Source of the DNA: Pelagicoccus sp. SDUM812005
GTDB taxonomy: Bacteria > Verrucomicrobiota > Verrucomicrobiia > Opitutales > Opitutaceae
Direction of reading: 5' to 3'
DNA: 64,000 bases
Assembly: GCF_031127875.1 (NCBI RefSeq)
Contig: NZ_JARXIA010000007.1
Span: forward strand, 62,001 to 126,000
The position numbers were made by a program, and so were the translations under genes. This document shows, piece after piece, positions 7,070 to 17,100 of the stretch (its first letter is position 1; every line of letters begins with the position of its first letter). Below the pieces are notes generated by a model. The model made no database searches, was not told the DNA's origin, and saw only the letters and a program-made list of their open reading frames with translations.

Positions 7070-9777
7070 GGTTGCTTTCTTGTTTGATCGTAGTTGTTTT
7101 CGGCTTCGTTGCGGGAGAGCCCGCGATGGCGCGACCTCTTTATGTCGCTCATCACTTGGGAGGCGATTCGGGAGCGGCTATGGGCGAGGTCGCTTGGGTA
7201 AAGGTTTCAGGGGAGCCGGTAGACTATTGGTTAAAGTTTGGCTGGTCCGAGCGTGAGCTGCGGATCGGGATAAAGCTGAGCCCGGAAGCGATGGAAGCCG
7301 GGAAATACTTTCACTTCTGCTTGGATATCGAGAATGATAGCGACTTCTCGTATCAGGAAGATGACTACCATTTTTCGCTTTCGCTGCCAGATGGGGACGG
7401 CACTGTATCCTCCTCCCTAGTACGAGCGGGAGGCGAGACGGTTACGCCTAGCGAGGTGATCAGCGGGCAAGGCAGGCAAGCAGGCGCAAATTGGCTCGTC
7501 GATATCGCAGTTGATCTACAGGCGTTGAGGGACGGACCGATGAAGCTCGGGGGAGATCTGGGGATGATGCTTGAGCTGAAGCAGACGCCCGGGCCGAATC
7601 CGATGCCAATCCATTGGGGCGATCTGCTCTTCGGGGATGGCTTGGGAAAGGTTTCACCGCTGGCGCTTCAGCGGATGCAAAAGCATCAAGCGGAGCTGGA
7701 ACTTCGGTTCCAGGTGCATCAGGCGGATCCGGTGGTCTCGGGAGAGCTGAGCGAAGCTGCAAGGCGTGACCTCGCGAGGGTGCGCCAGCGGATTGTTGAG
7801 GCTCAGCGACAGGAGGTGGATCGGGGCGAAGTGGCTGGCTACCTTCGTTCGCAGCAGGCCGATGGGTCTTGGGAGGACATCCGTTATTACGATTCTGGTC
7901 TTCCCGACATGGCGGGAGGCTGGGAACACTTGAACCGTCTCTTGGCGATCGCGGTAGGTATTCGATTCGCTGGATTGGGTGAAGATGCAAGAGAGGCTCT
8001 GTATCGAGGTTTGGACTACTGGTTCGATCACGACTTTATATTCACGAATTGGTGGAGAAACGAAATCGGAGTACCTTTGCAGATGGGGCGAATCGCTTTG
8101 CTCGATGATCAGCTCTCGGAAGCAAGGGTGGAGCGAATCGTCGAAATCATGACCAGGGCGAAGCGTCCCATGACGGGACAGAATTTGGTTTGGATAAACA
8201 AGGTCACGGTCATGCGTGGCGTGCTCGAGGGGAAGCCAGCTTTGGTGGATCGAGCTTTTGAACGCATCGAGGACGAGGTTCGCATCTCCGCGGGCGAGGG
8301 CTTGCAGGCGGATTACAGCTTTCACCAGCATGGAGCTCTGTTGTATTCGCATGGATACGGAGCCGAGTTTTTAAACGATGCGACCCAGTGCTTTTATTGG
8401 TCGCAAGGGGGCCAGTTTGAGATGGCGCGCAAGACTCGGGACTTGCTCGAGAGCATGGTGCTGGAAGGAAACCGCTGGATGGCGCTTGGACAGTTTGCCG
8501 ACTACGCGGCGCTGGGCCGCAACGTGGCTCGTCCCGAAAGCAGTGGACGATACTTGGCCCGCGTCGCAACTACGCTATTGGAGGCTGGGGCGGAACGACG
8601 GGAAGAACTGCAGGCTCTGGTCGCTTCGGCGAGCGGTTCGGGCGCGGACGGACTTGCGGGGAACCGCTATTTCCATCGCTCCGAATTCATGGTCCATCGC
8701 AGGCCCGAGTTTTATGCGTCCGTAAATGTTTACTCCCGTCGCATGTCCGGCACTGAATACCTCAACGGAGAAGGGCTCAAGAGTTACTATCTGCCAGACG
8801 GAGCTACCCTTTTTCTCAAGAGGGGAAATGAGTATGAGGGGATCTTGCCGGTATGGGATTGGCGGGGTATTCCTGGTACAACCACTCCTCTGGGCGAAGG
8901 TCCTCTACCGCGGGTGGGCTCGGGTAAGTCTGGGTCGAAGGGGACTACTGACTTTGCGGGAGGAGTGAGCGATGGCTGGTATGGCTGTGTTGGATACGAT
9001 TACGAGAAGGACGACGTGAGCGCGAAAAAGGCATACTTCGCCTTTGATTGGGGGCTGGTTTGCCTGGGGGCGCAAATTGATTCGACTAGGGGAAGGGCGC
9101 TGCGGACTACCGTCAACCAGACGCTGCTGAAGCAGGCCGTCACGGTTAGCAGAGAAGGAGGGGTGCCGGATCGAATGGAGCGAGGAGAGTTGCGACTGTC
9201 GGGCGGCAATTCTTGGGCGAGCCACAATGGATTGCTTTATTATTTCCCAGGCGGCCAGTCGGTGGTGGTTAAGGCGGAGAGGCAACATGGCAGTTGGCGA
9301 GAGTTGAGTCGGAGAGAGTCAGACGATCCTTTGAGTGAGGAAGTGTTCACTATAGAAGTGGCCCATGCTCCGGATGGAAAGGGGGCTTATGCCTATGCCG
9401 TAGTGGACGAAGGGCAGATCAAATCGGCTTCGGCATTTGTCGACAGGCTCAGGTTTTCGGTGCTGGAAAATTCGGCTCAGCTACAAGCGGTGCTGGATGA
9501 GGCCTCGGGAATTGTAGGTCTGGTGTTTTATGAAGGCGGGCAGCTCGAACTAGGAAACGGCTACGAATTGGAGGTGGACCGCCGCTGCGCGATCCTCATT
9601 CAGGAAGGGATTTCGGGTGAATTTACCTTAACTGTTGCTAGCCCAGCTCGGGAAACGGGTGAGATTCGCCTGAGCATGGAGAGGAGCTCCGATGGTGAGC
9701 GCCGTTCGGTTAAAATCGCTTTGCCAAGTGGCCCGCACCAGGCCGGCAGTTCCGTTTCCGAGCGCCTTGCATTTTGA
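7066..9777 (+). CDS. Polysaccharide lyase family 8 (chondroitin/hyaluronan-type lyase) with N-terminal CBM9-like domain
   Basis: 903 residues with a signal peptide (MRLLSCLIVVVFGFVAGEPAMA). Residues 25-190 look like a CBM9-like beta domain, an addition to the usual PL8 layout. The alpha-helical catalytic domain follows: Asn332 in NWWRNEIG, His422 and Tyr431 in FHQHGALLYSHGYG. The nine-residue His-Tyr spacing matches what is known for PL8 lyases. The C-terminal half contains the beta-sandwich with HRRPEFYASVNVYSRR. PL8 enzymes cleave uronic-acid polymers such as chondroitin, hyaluronan or xanthan by beta-elimination. The overlap with a sulfatase favours a sulfated glycosaminoglycan-like substrate; exact specificity is inferred. 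Confidence 0.88.
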   Translation: MRLLSCLIVVVFGFVAGEPAMARPLYVAHHLGGDSGAAMGEVAWVKVSGEPVDYWLKFGWSERELRIGIKLSPEAMEAGKYFHFCLDIENDSDFSYQEDDYHFSLSLPDGDGTVSSSLVRAGGETVTPSEVISGQGRQAGANWLVDIAVDLQALRDGPMKLGGDLGMMLELKQTPGPNPMPIHWGDLLFGDGLGKVSPLALQRMQKHQAELELRFQVHQADPVVSGELSEAARRDLARVRQRIVEAQRQEVDRGEVAGYLRSQQADGSWEDIRYYDSGLPDMAGGWEHLNRLLAIAVGIRFAGLGEDAREALYRGLDYWFDHDFIFTNWWRNEIGVPLQMGRIALLDDQLSEARVERIVEIMTRAKRPMTGQNLVWINKVTVMRGVLEGKPALVDRAFERIEDEVRISAGEGLQADYSFHQHGALLYSHGYGAEFLNDATQCFYWSQGGQFEMARKTRDLLESMVLEGNRWMALGQFADYAALGRNVARPESSGRYLARVATTLLEAGAERREELQALVASASGSGADGLAGNRYFHRSEFMVHRRPEFYASVNVYSRRMSGTEYLNGEGLKSYYLPDGATLFLKRGNEYEGILPVWDWRGIPGTTTPLGEGPLPRVGSGKSGSKGTTDFAGGVSDGWYGCVGYDYEKDDVSAKKAYFAFDWGLVCLGAQIDSTRGRALRTTVNQTLLKQAVTVSREGGVPDRMERGELRLSGGNSWASHNGLLYYFPGGQSVVVKAERQHGSWRELSRRESDDPLSEEVFTIEVAHAPDGKGAYAYAVVDEGQIKSASAFVDRLRFSVLENSAQLQAVLDEASGIVGLVFYEGGQLELGNGYELEVDRRCAILIQEGISGEFTLTVASPARETGEIRLSMERSSDGERRSVKIALPSGPHQAGSSVSERLAF

Positions 9778-9851
9778 ACCTCTCAGTCTCGGTGTTTAAA
9801 TAGTCTTTCTCTGTAACTAACCTGGCGGGACCGTATCATGGCCTGCCGCTT

Positions 9852-11312
9852 ATGCTCGATATGAAAATAAATGACCGCCCCCGATTTCCCCTCACTTTTA
9901 AGATTCTGCTGGCTCTTCTAGCATTCTATCCAGCGACGCGAGTCTTAGCGGAAAACCGTCCCAACATCGTGATCGTTTACACGGATGACCATCGGTGGGA
10001 TGCTGTGGGGGCGTCTCGCGCCAGCAGTATCCAAACTCCGAATATCGATCGCTTGGCGGAGCGCGGGCGCTACTTTCCCAACTCTTTCGTGACTTTGTCG
10101 ATCTGCGCTCCGAGCCGAGCCGCGTTGCTCACGGGGCACTACGGGAGCGCCAACGGGGTGATGGACATGGAGTCGGACTTGCAGATGGAGGACGACACCT
10201 TGGGAGAGCGGCTGAAGGAGGCTGGTTACGAGACTTCCGTTTTCGGCAAGTGGCACTTGTCCAGCTCGCCCGAGCGTCTCGGCTTTTCGTACGCGTCGTA
10301 CTTCTATGGCTTGGTTCCGTATTGGGATGTTGAATTCAATCGCCAGGGCCAGACGCTTACGGTGCCCGGCTTCGTGGACGATGCGACGACTCGGGAGACG
10401 GCGCTTTACCTGGAAAAGGAGAGGAACAAGGAGAAGCCGTTCTTCGTATTCTACAATTCCTTCGCTCCGCATATGGATAACAGCTTCGCTTGGCCTGCTC
10501 GTCCGGAGTCGATTGCCCTGTATCCAAAATCCAATTTGCCTTTGCCCCGTACCTGGAAGACGGGACTGAACGGGAAGCCGCCCTACATTCGCCAGAACCG
10601 TCCGCACCAGCGGGCGCTGGAGTATGGATACGCGGAGCAAGAAGCGGTGCTGGACCACATTCAAGGTTACTACGCTTCCGTTACCGACATGGATAGGGCG
10701 GTCGGCGAGTTGGTGGAGGTGTTGGAGCGCCAGGGCTTGCTGGAGGAAACCTATATTCTGTTGATGGGCGACAACGGGTGGTTCAACGCGGAGCATGGTT
10801 TGACGAGCAAGGTGCTTGCTTACGAGGAATCGATCCGAGTGCCGCTGATCGTGTCCGGCCCCGGAGTGAAGCAGGGAGTCAGCGAGGAGTTGGCCCTGAA
10901 CATCGACTTGATGCCGACCCTTTTGGAATTGGCCGGGTTGCCGCAGGACCCCGAGTTGCCGGGGAGGAGCTTGGCGCCGCTGCTGAAGGGCGAATCGGTG
11001 GCGGACTGGCGGGAGTACATCTACTACGAGGCTCCGCACGAGCAACACGGCACGCAGCCATTGGTCGCGGTTCGCACCGCGGACTGGAAGTACATCGGAA
11101 CCTATGCGGAGGAAACCTTGGATACGTTGGTCTTTGAGGAGCTCTACCACCTGGCATCCGACCGCGAGGAGCAGCGAAACCTGGTGGGCGATCCGGCGTG
11201 GGGAGAGCAGCTGGAGGAGATGCGGAAGCTTTTGCAGGAGGCACGGGAACGTTACACGAAGGAATCGGGATTGCCCTACAGCGCTCGCAAGTGGAGCGGG
11301 AAGAACCTGTAG
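9852..11312 (+). CDS. Secreted sulfatase (S1 family)
   Basis: 486 residues. The first ATG is at 9852 and a second in-frame ATG lies three codons later; either gives a leader with a hydrophobic core (FKILLALLAFYPATRVLA). RPNIVIVYTDDHRWD provides the metal ligands, and ICAPSRAALLTGHYG places the formylglycine cysteine at residue 85. GKWHL near residue 130 and MGDNGWF near residue 305 are further conserved sulfatase blocks. The sequence differs clearly from the sulfatase at 5381, so the two probably act on different sulfate positions. It sits 74 bp after the PL8 gene and probably belongs to the same unit. Confidence 0.93.
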   Translation: MLDMKINDRPRFPLTFKILLALLAFYPATRVLAENRPNIVIVYTDDHRWDAVGASRASSIQTPNIDRLAERGRYFPNSFVTLSICAPSRAALLTGHYGSANGVMDMESDLQMEDDTLGERLKEAGYETSVFGKWHLSSSPERLGFSYASYFYGLVPYWDVEFNRQGQTLTVPGFVDDATTRETALYLEKERNKEKPFFVFYNSFAPHMDNSFAWPARPESIALYPKSNLPLPRTWKTGLNGKPPYIRQNRPHQRALEYGYAEQEAVLDHIQGYYASVTDMDRAVGELVEVLERQGLLEETYILLMGDNGWFNAEHGLTSKVLAYEESIRVPLIVSGPGVKQGVSEELALNIDLMPTLLELAGLPQDPELPGRSLAPLLKGESVADWREYIYYEAPHEQHGTQPLVAVRTADWKYIGTYAEETLDTLVFEELYHLASDREEQRNLVGDPAWGEQLEEMRKLLQEARERYTKESGLPYSARKWSGKNL

Positions 11313-11574
11313 CGGTCAAGTTCGGTTTCTCCTTTGCTGGCATCTGGAGGGGCGAGGAAGGTGGTCTCGTCTCTCGATCCTCTTTACGGGGAAAGTTAAA
11401 GGAAGCTTGGGCGAGCGGAGCGGGGAGCGCTTTATGGGAGAATTGGTGTTAATTGATAATATTGAAATTATGGATACTGAGGCAGGGGAGAGCTGCGGGG
11501 CGTTGTTTTCGTAAGCTTTACGGAATGTGCGATTGAGGTTTGAGCCGTGCCTAGATTTGTTTTTGTTCGTTGCT

Positions 11575-12282
11575 ATGATACCCCTTAGATTCATTACCCG
11601 ACTTTGCCTGTGGATAGGCCTTTGCGTTGCGGCGCGAAGCGCGATGGCCCAAGAGGATCCCGATCCTTTGCGCTACGCCGACGAGATCGCTCGTTTCGAG
11701 GCGGAGCGAGCGGAGGGCGTCCATGCGGAAGGGGCGATCGTCTGCGTGGGCAGTTCGTCGATGCGCATGTGGCACAAGCGTATGGCGGAGGACCTCAGTC
11801 CGCTGACGGTGATTCCGCGCGGTTTTGGCGGCAGCCACTACAGCGACGTTAACTATTTCTTCGACGAGTTGGTAGGGGCGTACCGGCCGCGAGCGGTCTT
11901 GGTCTACGAAGGGGACAACGACGTGACGCATGGGAAGTCGCCGGAGCGAGTGTTCGCGGATTTCATGGAGTTTCGCGAGAAGGTGGCGGCTCTGGATCCG
12001 GAGATACGGGTTTACGTGATCGGGGTGAAGCCCAGCACCACGCGCTGGCACCTGAAGGAAGAGATTCTGGCTACGAACCGGCTGATCGAGCAGGCCTGCG
12101 AGGCGGACGAGCGCTTGAGCTACATCGATGTATCCAAATTTCTATTGAACGAGGAAGGGGCACCGCGACCGGAGATCTTCGTTGAGGATGGGGTTCACTT
12201 GAACACGATCGGATACAACCTGTGGGCAGCGGCCGTGGGCCTGGTCCTCGTGCCTGCTGAATCTGAATACGAGCTCAAATGA
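11575..12282 (+). CDS. SGNH/GDSL-type hydrolase, exported
   Basis: 235 residues from the ATG at 11575, followed by a leader (MIPLRFITRLCLWIGLCVAARSAMA). A GTG at 11527 is in frame but would lengthen the N-terminus ahead of this leader. The four SGNH blocks are visible: Ser in VGSSSMRMW, Gly in RGFGGSHY, Asn in YEGDNDV, and Asp/His in DGVHLN. Such enzymes act as carbohydrate esterases or lipases; with sulfatases and a lyase a deacylase role on the polysaccharide is likely. Its stop overlaps the start of the transporter (ATGA), so the two are translated together. Confidence 0.85.
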   Translation: MIPLRFITRLCLWIGLCVAARSAMAQEDPDPLRYADEIARFEAERAEGVHAEGAIVCVGSSSMRMWHKRMAEDLSPLTVIPRGFGGSHYSDVNYFFDELVGAYRPRAVLVYEGDNDVTHGKSPERVFADFMEFREKVAALDPEIRVYVIGVKPSTTRWHLKEEILATNRLIEQACEADERLSYIDVSKFLLNEEGAPRPEIFVEDGVHLNTIGYNLWAAAVGLVLVPAESEYELK

Positions 12283-13805
12283 GCGCGGAACACTCTCGTA
12301 TCCAGGAGTCGCTGGAAGAACCGTCGCATTATGGTTTGCGGCAGTGGTCGGGCTGGGTGGTCGGGCCGGGACTGCTGCTGGTTACCTTGCTCTTCGATCC
12401 ACCTGCGGGCTTGTCGGTGGAAGGCTGGCGTACCGCTGGGGCGGCCGCCTTGATGGCGACCTGGTGGATTAGCGAGTCGGTGCCGATTCCGGTTACGGCT
12501 TTGCTTCCGCTGGCCCTTTTTCCCTTGCTGGGATTGGGCAAGATTAAGGAGGTGGCGGCGCCCTATGCGAACCCCTTGGTTTTCCTCTTCCTAGGGGGCT
12601 TCCTCATCGCTTTGGCGATGCAGCGGTGGAACTTGCACCGTCGCGTGGCGGTGGGCTTGATTGGAGCTTTGGGAACGCGACCGAACCGGATCGTAGCGGG
12701 CTTTTTGCTGTCGGGCGCTTTGCTTAGCATGTGGGTGAGCAATACGGCGACCGCCCTGATGATGCTGCCGATCGCTACCTCGGTGGTGGCCTTGGCATCC
12801 GAGAGCTCGGGGCGTTCGGGCCCGGGTAAGCACTTCGGTCCGGCCCTCATGTTGGCAGTCGCCTACGGCGCCACTACCGGAGGCATGGCAACATTGATCG
12901 GCACGCCGCCGAACGCGCTGTTGGCTGGTTACTTGAATCGAGTTTATGGATACGAGATCGGTTTCGGTCAATGGATGATGGTGGGGCTGCCGGTGACCTT
13001 GCTTGCCCTGCCGGTGGTGTACCTGACCTTGACTCGAATCGTCTTCAAGCTGGGGCGCCAGCCGCTGCAAGGCATGGAGCAGCTTTTGATGGAGGAAAAA
13101 GGGCGCCTGGGCCGCTTCTCCAAGGGGGAGCGCTGGGTGGCGACCGTGTTCGCCGCTACGGCCCTCTGCTGGATCTTCCGCCCTTTGCTCGCGGATTTCG
13201 TGCCGATGATATCGGATACGACGATCGCGATTGCGGGAGCGGTGATCCTTTTCATGATCCCGGTGAACCTCGGTCGCGGCCAGTTCGTGATGGACTGGGG
13301 ATCGACCAAGGGGCTTCCTTGGGACGTGCTCCTGCTTTTCGGGGGCGGCTTGAGCCTGGCGGGAATGATCCAAGCCCATGGGCTTTCCAGCTACTTGGGA
13401 ACCTTGTGCGAAGGCCTGGGCGGCTGGCCGGTCTTTTTGGTATTGGGAGTGATTTGTTTCGGAATCCTCATGCTGACGGAGCTGACCAGCAATACCGCTA
13501 CGGCGGCCACCTTTCTGCCGATCGTGGGAGCGGTTGCGGTTAGCTTGGGCCAAAACCCGCTGCTTTTCCTCATCCCCACGGCTCTGGCGGCCAACTGTTC
13601 CTACATGATGCCGGTAGGGACTCCGCCGAATGCCATCGTATTCGGTAGCGGGGTTCTGCAGCTGCCGCAGATGGCCAAGGCGGGACTCTTGCTCAACGTC
13701 TTGCTGGTGCCGGTGGTCCTGCTGCTGGTGTGGCTCCTTGGCTCCTGGGTCTTCGACATCGAGCTCGGCGAGCTGCCGGCTTGGGCCGGGAAAAGCGTCG
13801 AGTGA
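12279..13805 (+). CDS. DASS/SLC13-family sodium:anion symporter
   Basis: 508 residues with about 11-12 hydrophobic segments. Two conserved SNT motifs are present, SNTATALMMLPI and SNTATAATFLPI, plus the paired TPPNA segments (GTPPNALLAG, GTPPNAIVFG), together the signature of the divalent anion:sodium symporters. Family members carry dicarboxylates, citrate or sulfate. Coupled to the upstream hydrolase by an ATGA overlap, in a locus that releases sulfate and possibly acyl groups. Whether it carries sulfate or a carboxylate cannot be decided here. Confidence 0.9.
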   Translation: MSAEHSRIQESLEEPSHYGLRQWSGWVVGPGLLLVTLLFDPPAGLSVEGWRTAGAAALMATWWISESVPIPVTALLPLALFPLLGLGKIKEVAAPYANPLVFLFLGGFLIALAMQRWNLHRRVAVGLIGALGTRPNRIVAGFLLSGALLSMWVSNTATALMMLPIATSVVALASESSGRSGPGKHFGPALMLAVAYGATTGGMATLIGTPPNALLAGYLNRVYGYEIGFGQWMMVGLPVTLLALPVVYLTLTRIVFKLGRQPLQGMEQLLMEEKGRLGRFSKGERWVATVFAATALCWIFRPLLADFVPMISDTTIAIAGAVILFMIPVNLGRGQFVMDWGSTKGLPWDVLLLFGGGLSLAGMIQAHGLSSYLGTLCEGLGGWPVFLVLGVICFGILMLTELTSNTATAATFLPIVGAVAVSLGQNPLLFLIPTALAANCSYMMPVGTPPNAIVFGSGVLQLPQMAKAGLLLNVLLVPVVLLLVWLLGSWVFDIELGELPAWAGKSVE

Positions 13806-14179
13806 GGGGCGGCTGCGCGAGGCGGCTGAGGATCGGTTGCCCGCGCTTCGCGACCTTGCGATTTCCTTGCTGATATCTGCAGGTAGCGACTCGACTGGGG
13901 CGAGCGCTTAGGGGGCTCTTTTCCGAGGGAAGCGGGCGTGGTCCCGGTTTTCCCCCGATTGGGGGATTGAGAGTTGGGGCGAGGACTGCTAGTCTTATGG
14001 CAGATGCTCGGAGCTATCCGAGGTTTTCCCCACAGCTATCCTGCGATCCCCTGTCCGCTTCCCCGAAGTCGCCAAGACACGTTTCGGCCCATCTCATTAC
14101 GAGCGGGACGTTTGGCATCGGTGTGTTGCTTGGGAACGCGTTCCACCCCAACAAAAACAAACCAAACTCACAAACTAAG
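13806..14179. other. Intergenic region upstream of the TonB-dependent receptor
   Basis: 374 bp without a supported gene. It holds a small hairpin at 13951-13966 (TCCCCC, loop GATT, GGGGGA) and a 12-bp palindrome at 14133-14144. The stretch from 14145 to the start codon is A/C-rich. An in-frame TTG at 13967 would extend the receptor by 71 residues that do not look like a leader, so the region is taken as the promoter and leader of the receptor gene. Confidence 0.5.
14133..14144. promoter_or_regulatory. Perfect 12-bp palindrome, possible operator
   Basis: GGAACGCGTTCC is self-complementary over 12 bp and lies 36 bp upstream of the receptor start. The position and CG-centred symmetry suit a repressor site, but it differs from the two TTTACSGTAAA sites, so a different regulator would be needed. 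Only one copy was seen. Confidence 0.35.
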
Positions 14180-17100
14180 ATGAGTAGATTCAAACATCCC
14201 GCTAAACGTAGAACCTGCCAGGTACCGACTTATCTCGCCTGCGTCGGAGTTCTATCTGTTGTCCCCTCGGCTCTCTATTCCCAGGGCTCCCCTGCTGACG
14301 GTTCCGAAGAGGATGATCCGATCTTCGAGCTGTCGCCTTTCGAGGTGAAGGGCGATGAGGACGTTGGCTATATGGCGACTTCTTCCCTGGCCGGTTCTCG
14401 CTTGAACACGGAGCTGCGCGACATCGCGGCGGCGGTGCAAGCGATCACTCCGGAGTTCATGAAGGACATTGGAGCGACTGACCTGCAAAAGCTTCTCGTT
14501 TATACTACGAACACGGAAGTTGCTGGTATCGAAGGCAATTTCTATGGCGGGGACACATGGGACAAGGGGCATGCTCGCGATATGCTGGTCGAACCCCACC
14601 GCACGACTCGTATCCGTGGCTTGAATAGCGCGGACATCACCCGCGACTTTTTTCCGACTGATATTCCGATCGATTGGTACAGTCTCAACCGCGTTGACAT
14701 CAGCCGTGGACCAAACTCGATCCTGTTTGGACTGGGAAGTCCAGCCGGTCTGATCAACAACACGCTCAAGACGCCGCTCATGTCCCAGGACGAGCGTTCG
14801 GTTGAGCTTCGTTTCGATAGCTATGGCTCGATTCGCGGGGTAGTCGACCTGAACAAGACGATTATCGAAGACGAGCTTTCCGTTCGCGTGGTCGCTTTGA
14901 ACGACGAGGCGAAGTTCCGCCAAAGGGGAACCTTTAACAACGATCGCCGTATCTACGCCGCGTTGCGCTGGCAGCCAAGTTTCGGGGATGGCATCTTTAC
15001 CCAGTTCGACGCCAACGGCGAGTGGGGACAGATCAATGCGAACCGTCCGATGGCGGCTCCGCCAGCCGACTTCCTGACGAACTGGTACGGAGCGACCGAT
15101 CGCAACTTGGTTACCAACGACGAGTATTGGACCGATCCGGGCGACGCGGAAGGGCTTTCCGGCTTCGGCGCCCATGAGGCGATCTACGGCGCCCAGTCTA
15201 TCGGAGGCCAAGTTTGGGACGACCATCCCGTTTCCTTCTTTGCGGATCCGACAAGCGGCGCGATTGGCCTAGCCGGTGGTCCCGATGCCATGGTTCTGCG
15301 CGGTTGGAACAATGTGAATGGCGGCGGCTGGGGTAGCTACGTGGGCTTGACCAATCCCAATTGGGAGTTGGGCAATGGCAACCACGAGAAGAACCAGGCG
15401 GCCTACTACGCTGGCAACCCTGCGGTCACCGCGATCATTGACGACTACGAGTCCTTGACCGGGCAGAACTTCCGTGGCTTCGGACAGGGTATGTGGCCGA
15501 CGCAGATGATCATCGACGGTCCGATCGCGGAGTTGGCGAGGGAGAGCAACCTGGTCGGTCCCAACAAGTCTGAGTTCAACGACTTCGAGACTTTCAATTT
15601 GGTGGCGACTCAAACTTATCTCGACGGCCGCGTTGGATGGAATTTCGCCTACAACGACCAGTCATACCGTTCTGGATACACGAACGCGATGGAAGGGCTC
15701 TGGGGCGGTAACATTATTTCCGTAGACATCAACGAGTCGCTTCGTGGTGGCGAGGGTAACAATCCGAATGTGGGTCGACTCTTCACCATAGGCGAAGGCC
15801 GTGGCGGCATCTACGAAAAGCGCCGCGAGAACTGGCGGGCAACCGTGTTCGGCGAAGTCGCTGCCGACGATTTCTTCGATTCAGACAGCGTGCTCTCCAC
15901 GGTTTTGGGCAAGCACACCTTTACCGGAGTCGCGTCGTCCCAGAAATACGACTACTTCGACCGCAGTTTCGCCATGTACCGCTGGGACGAGCAATTCAGC
16001 GAAGAGCAGGCATGGTCTCGTCCAGGCTATGCGACCTGGCGTGGTATCCACTATCTCAGCGACAGCATTCTCGGCACTACTTCTATGGACCAGATTACTG
16101 GCTTGGAAGGCGTCTCGACCGTGCAAGATCCAGCTCTCAACCAGTCCGTGCTGGCCTTCGGATTCAACGACGAAGGCGGCCGCGAATGGGCTCAAAGCGA
16201 TTTTGGCCTCCTGAACTACCAGACCGACTTGGATAAGCTCTACGACGGCGCCAGCGAAGGCTACGACGTCACGGATTCCAAGGTGTTCGTCTGGCAGGGC
16301 GATCTACTCAACGGCGCCTTGGTACCGATCTTCGGATGGCGCGAAGACGAGTACGAAGCGCGTCGCAAGCCTTCTCCCACACGTATCGAAGAAGATGGCG
16401 TGATGGTAGAGTACGGAAGGGACGCGGTCTATAACAACGTGCTGCCGTACAGCGACAACTGGGTCTACAACGACGAACGTAGCACGCCGATCCTTGCCAA
16501 GGCCCAGCGCCGCAGCTGGAGCGTTGCCTTGCACGGCGAGGAGCTGCTCGATCTGTTCGGCCGCGAGCTGCCTAAGGGCATGGGGCTGACGCTGCTGTAC
16601 AACGACTCGAGCAGCTTCCGGCCCTCCGAAGTGGCGACCGACGTTTACGCTCGCCAGGAGGCGAACCCATCGGGCAACACCAAGGACGTAAGCGTTCTCG
16701 TTTCGGCCATGGACAACAAGTTCTCGCTCCGCGTAACCAAGTATAAGACCACTCAGGAAAACACGACCTTCGTGGGCGACGCCCCGGCCTTCAACCGGAA
16801 CAAAGCGATCTTGGGACGTGCCATGGACGGAATGATGTGGGAGATCGGCCCGCACTGGGGCGGATTGCCTGAGACGGATGAAGCAGCGGCGAATCGTTGG
16901 CAACCGACACCGGAGTGGGTCGTCAACAATTGGATGTTTGGCGAGGGCAACTACGACGCTTCGATTGCAAACACTCCGCTGCCTGCCGATTGGAGGGACA
17001 ATCCTGACATCATGAGCCAGCCGCTTCGCATTCGTTCGTCGGCGCTGCCGGACTCTCCGAATTACGTCGCCCAGGGCGATATGAATCCTGACCTCACGCT

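Noticed and set aside
13967-14179. TTG-started N-terminal extension of the TonB receptor
   Set aside because: Adds 71 residues before a proper leader and would run through a palindromic operator candidate.
14252-15226. 324-codon minus-strand frame inside the TonB receptor gene
   Set aside because: Lies entirely within the plug-domain coding sequence and has no family features.
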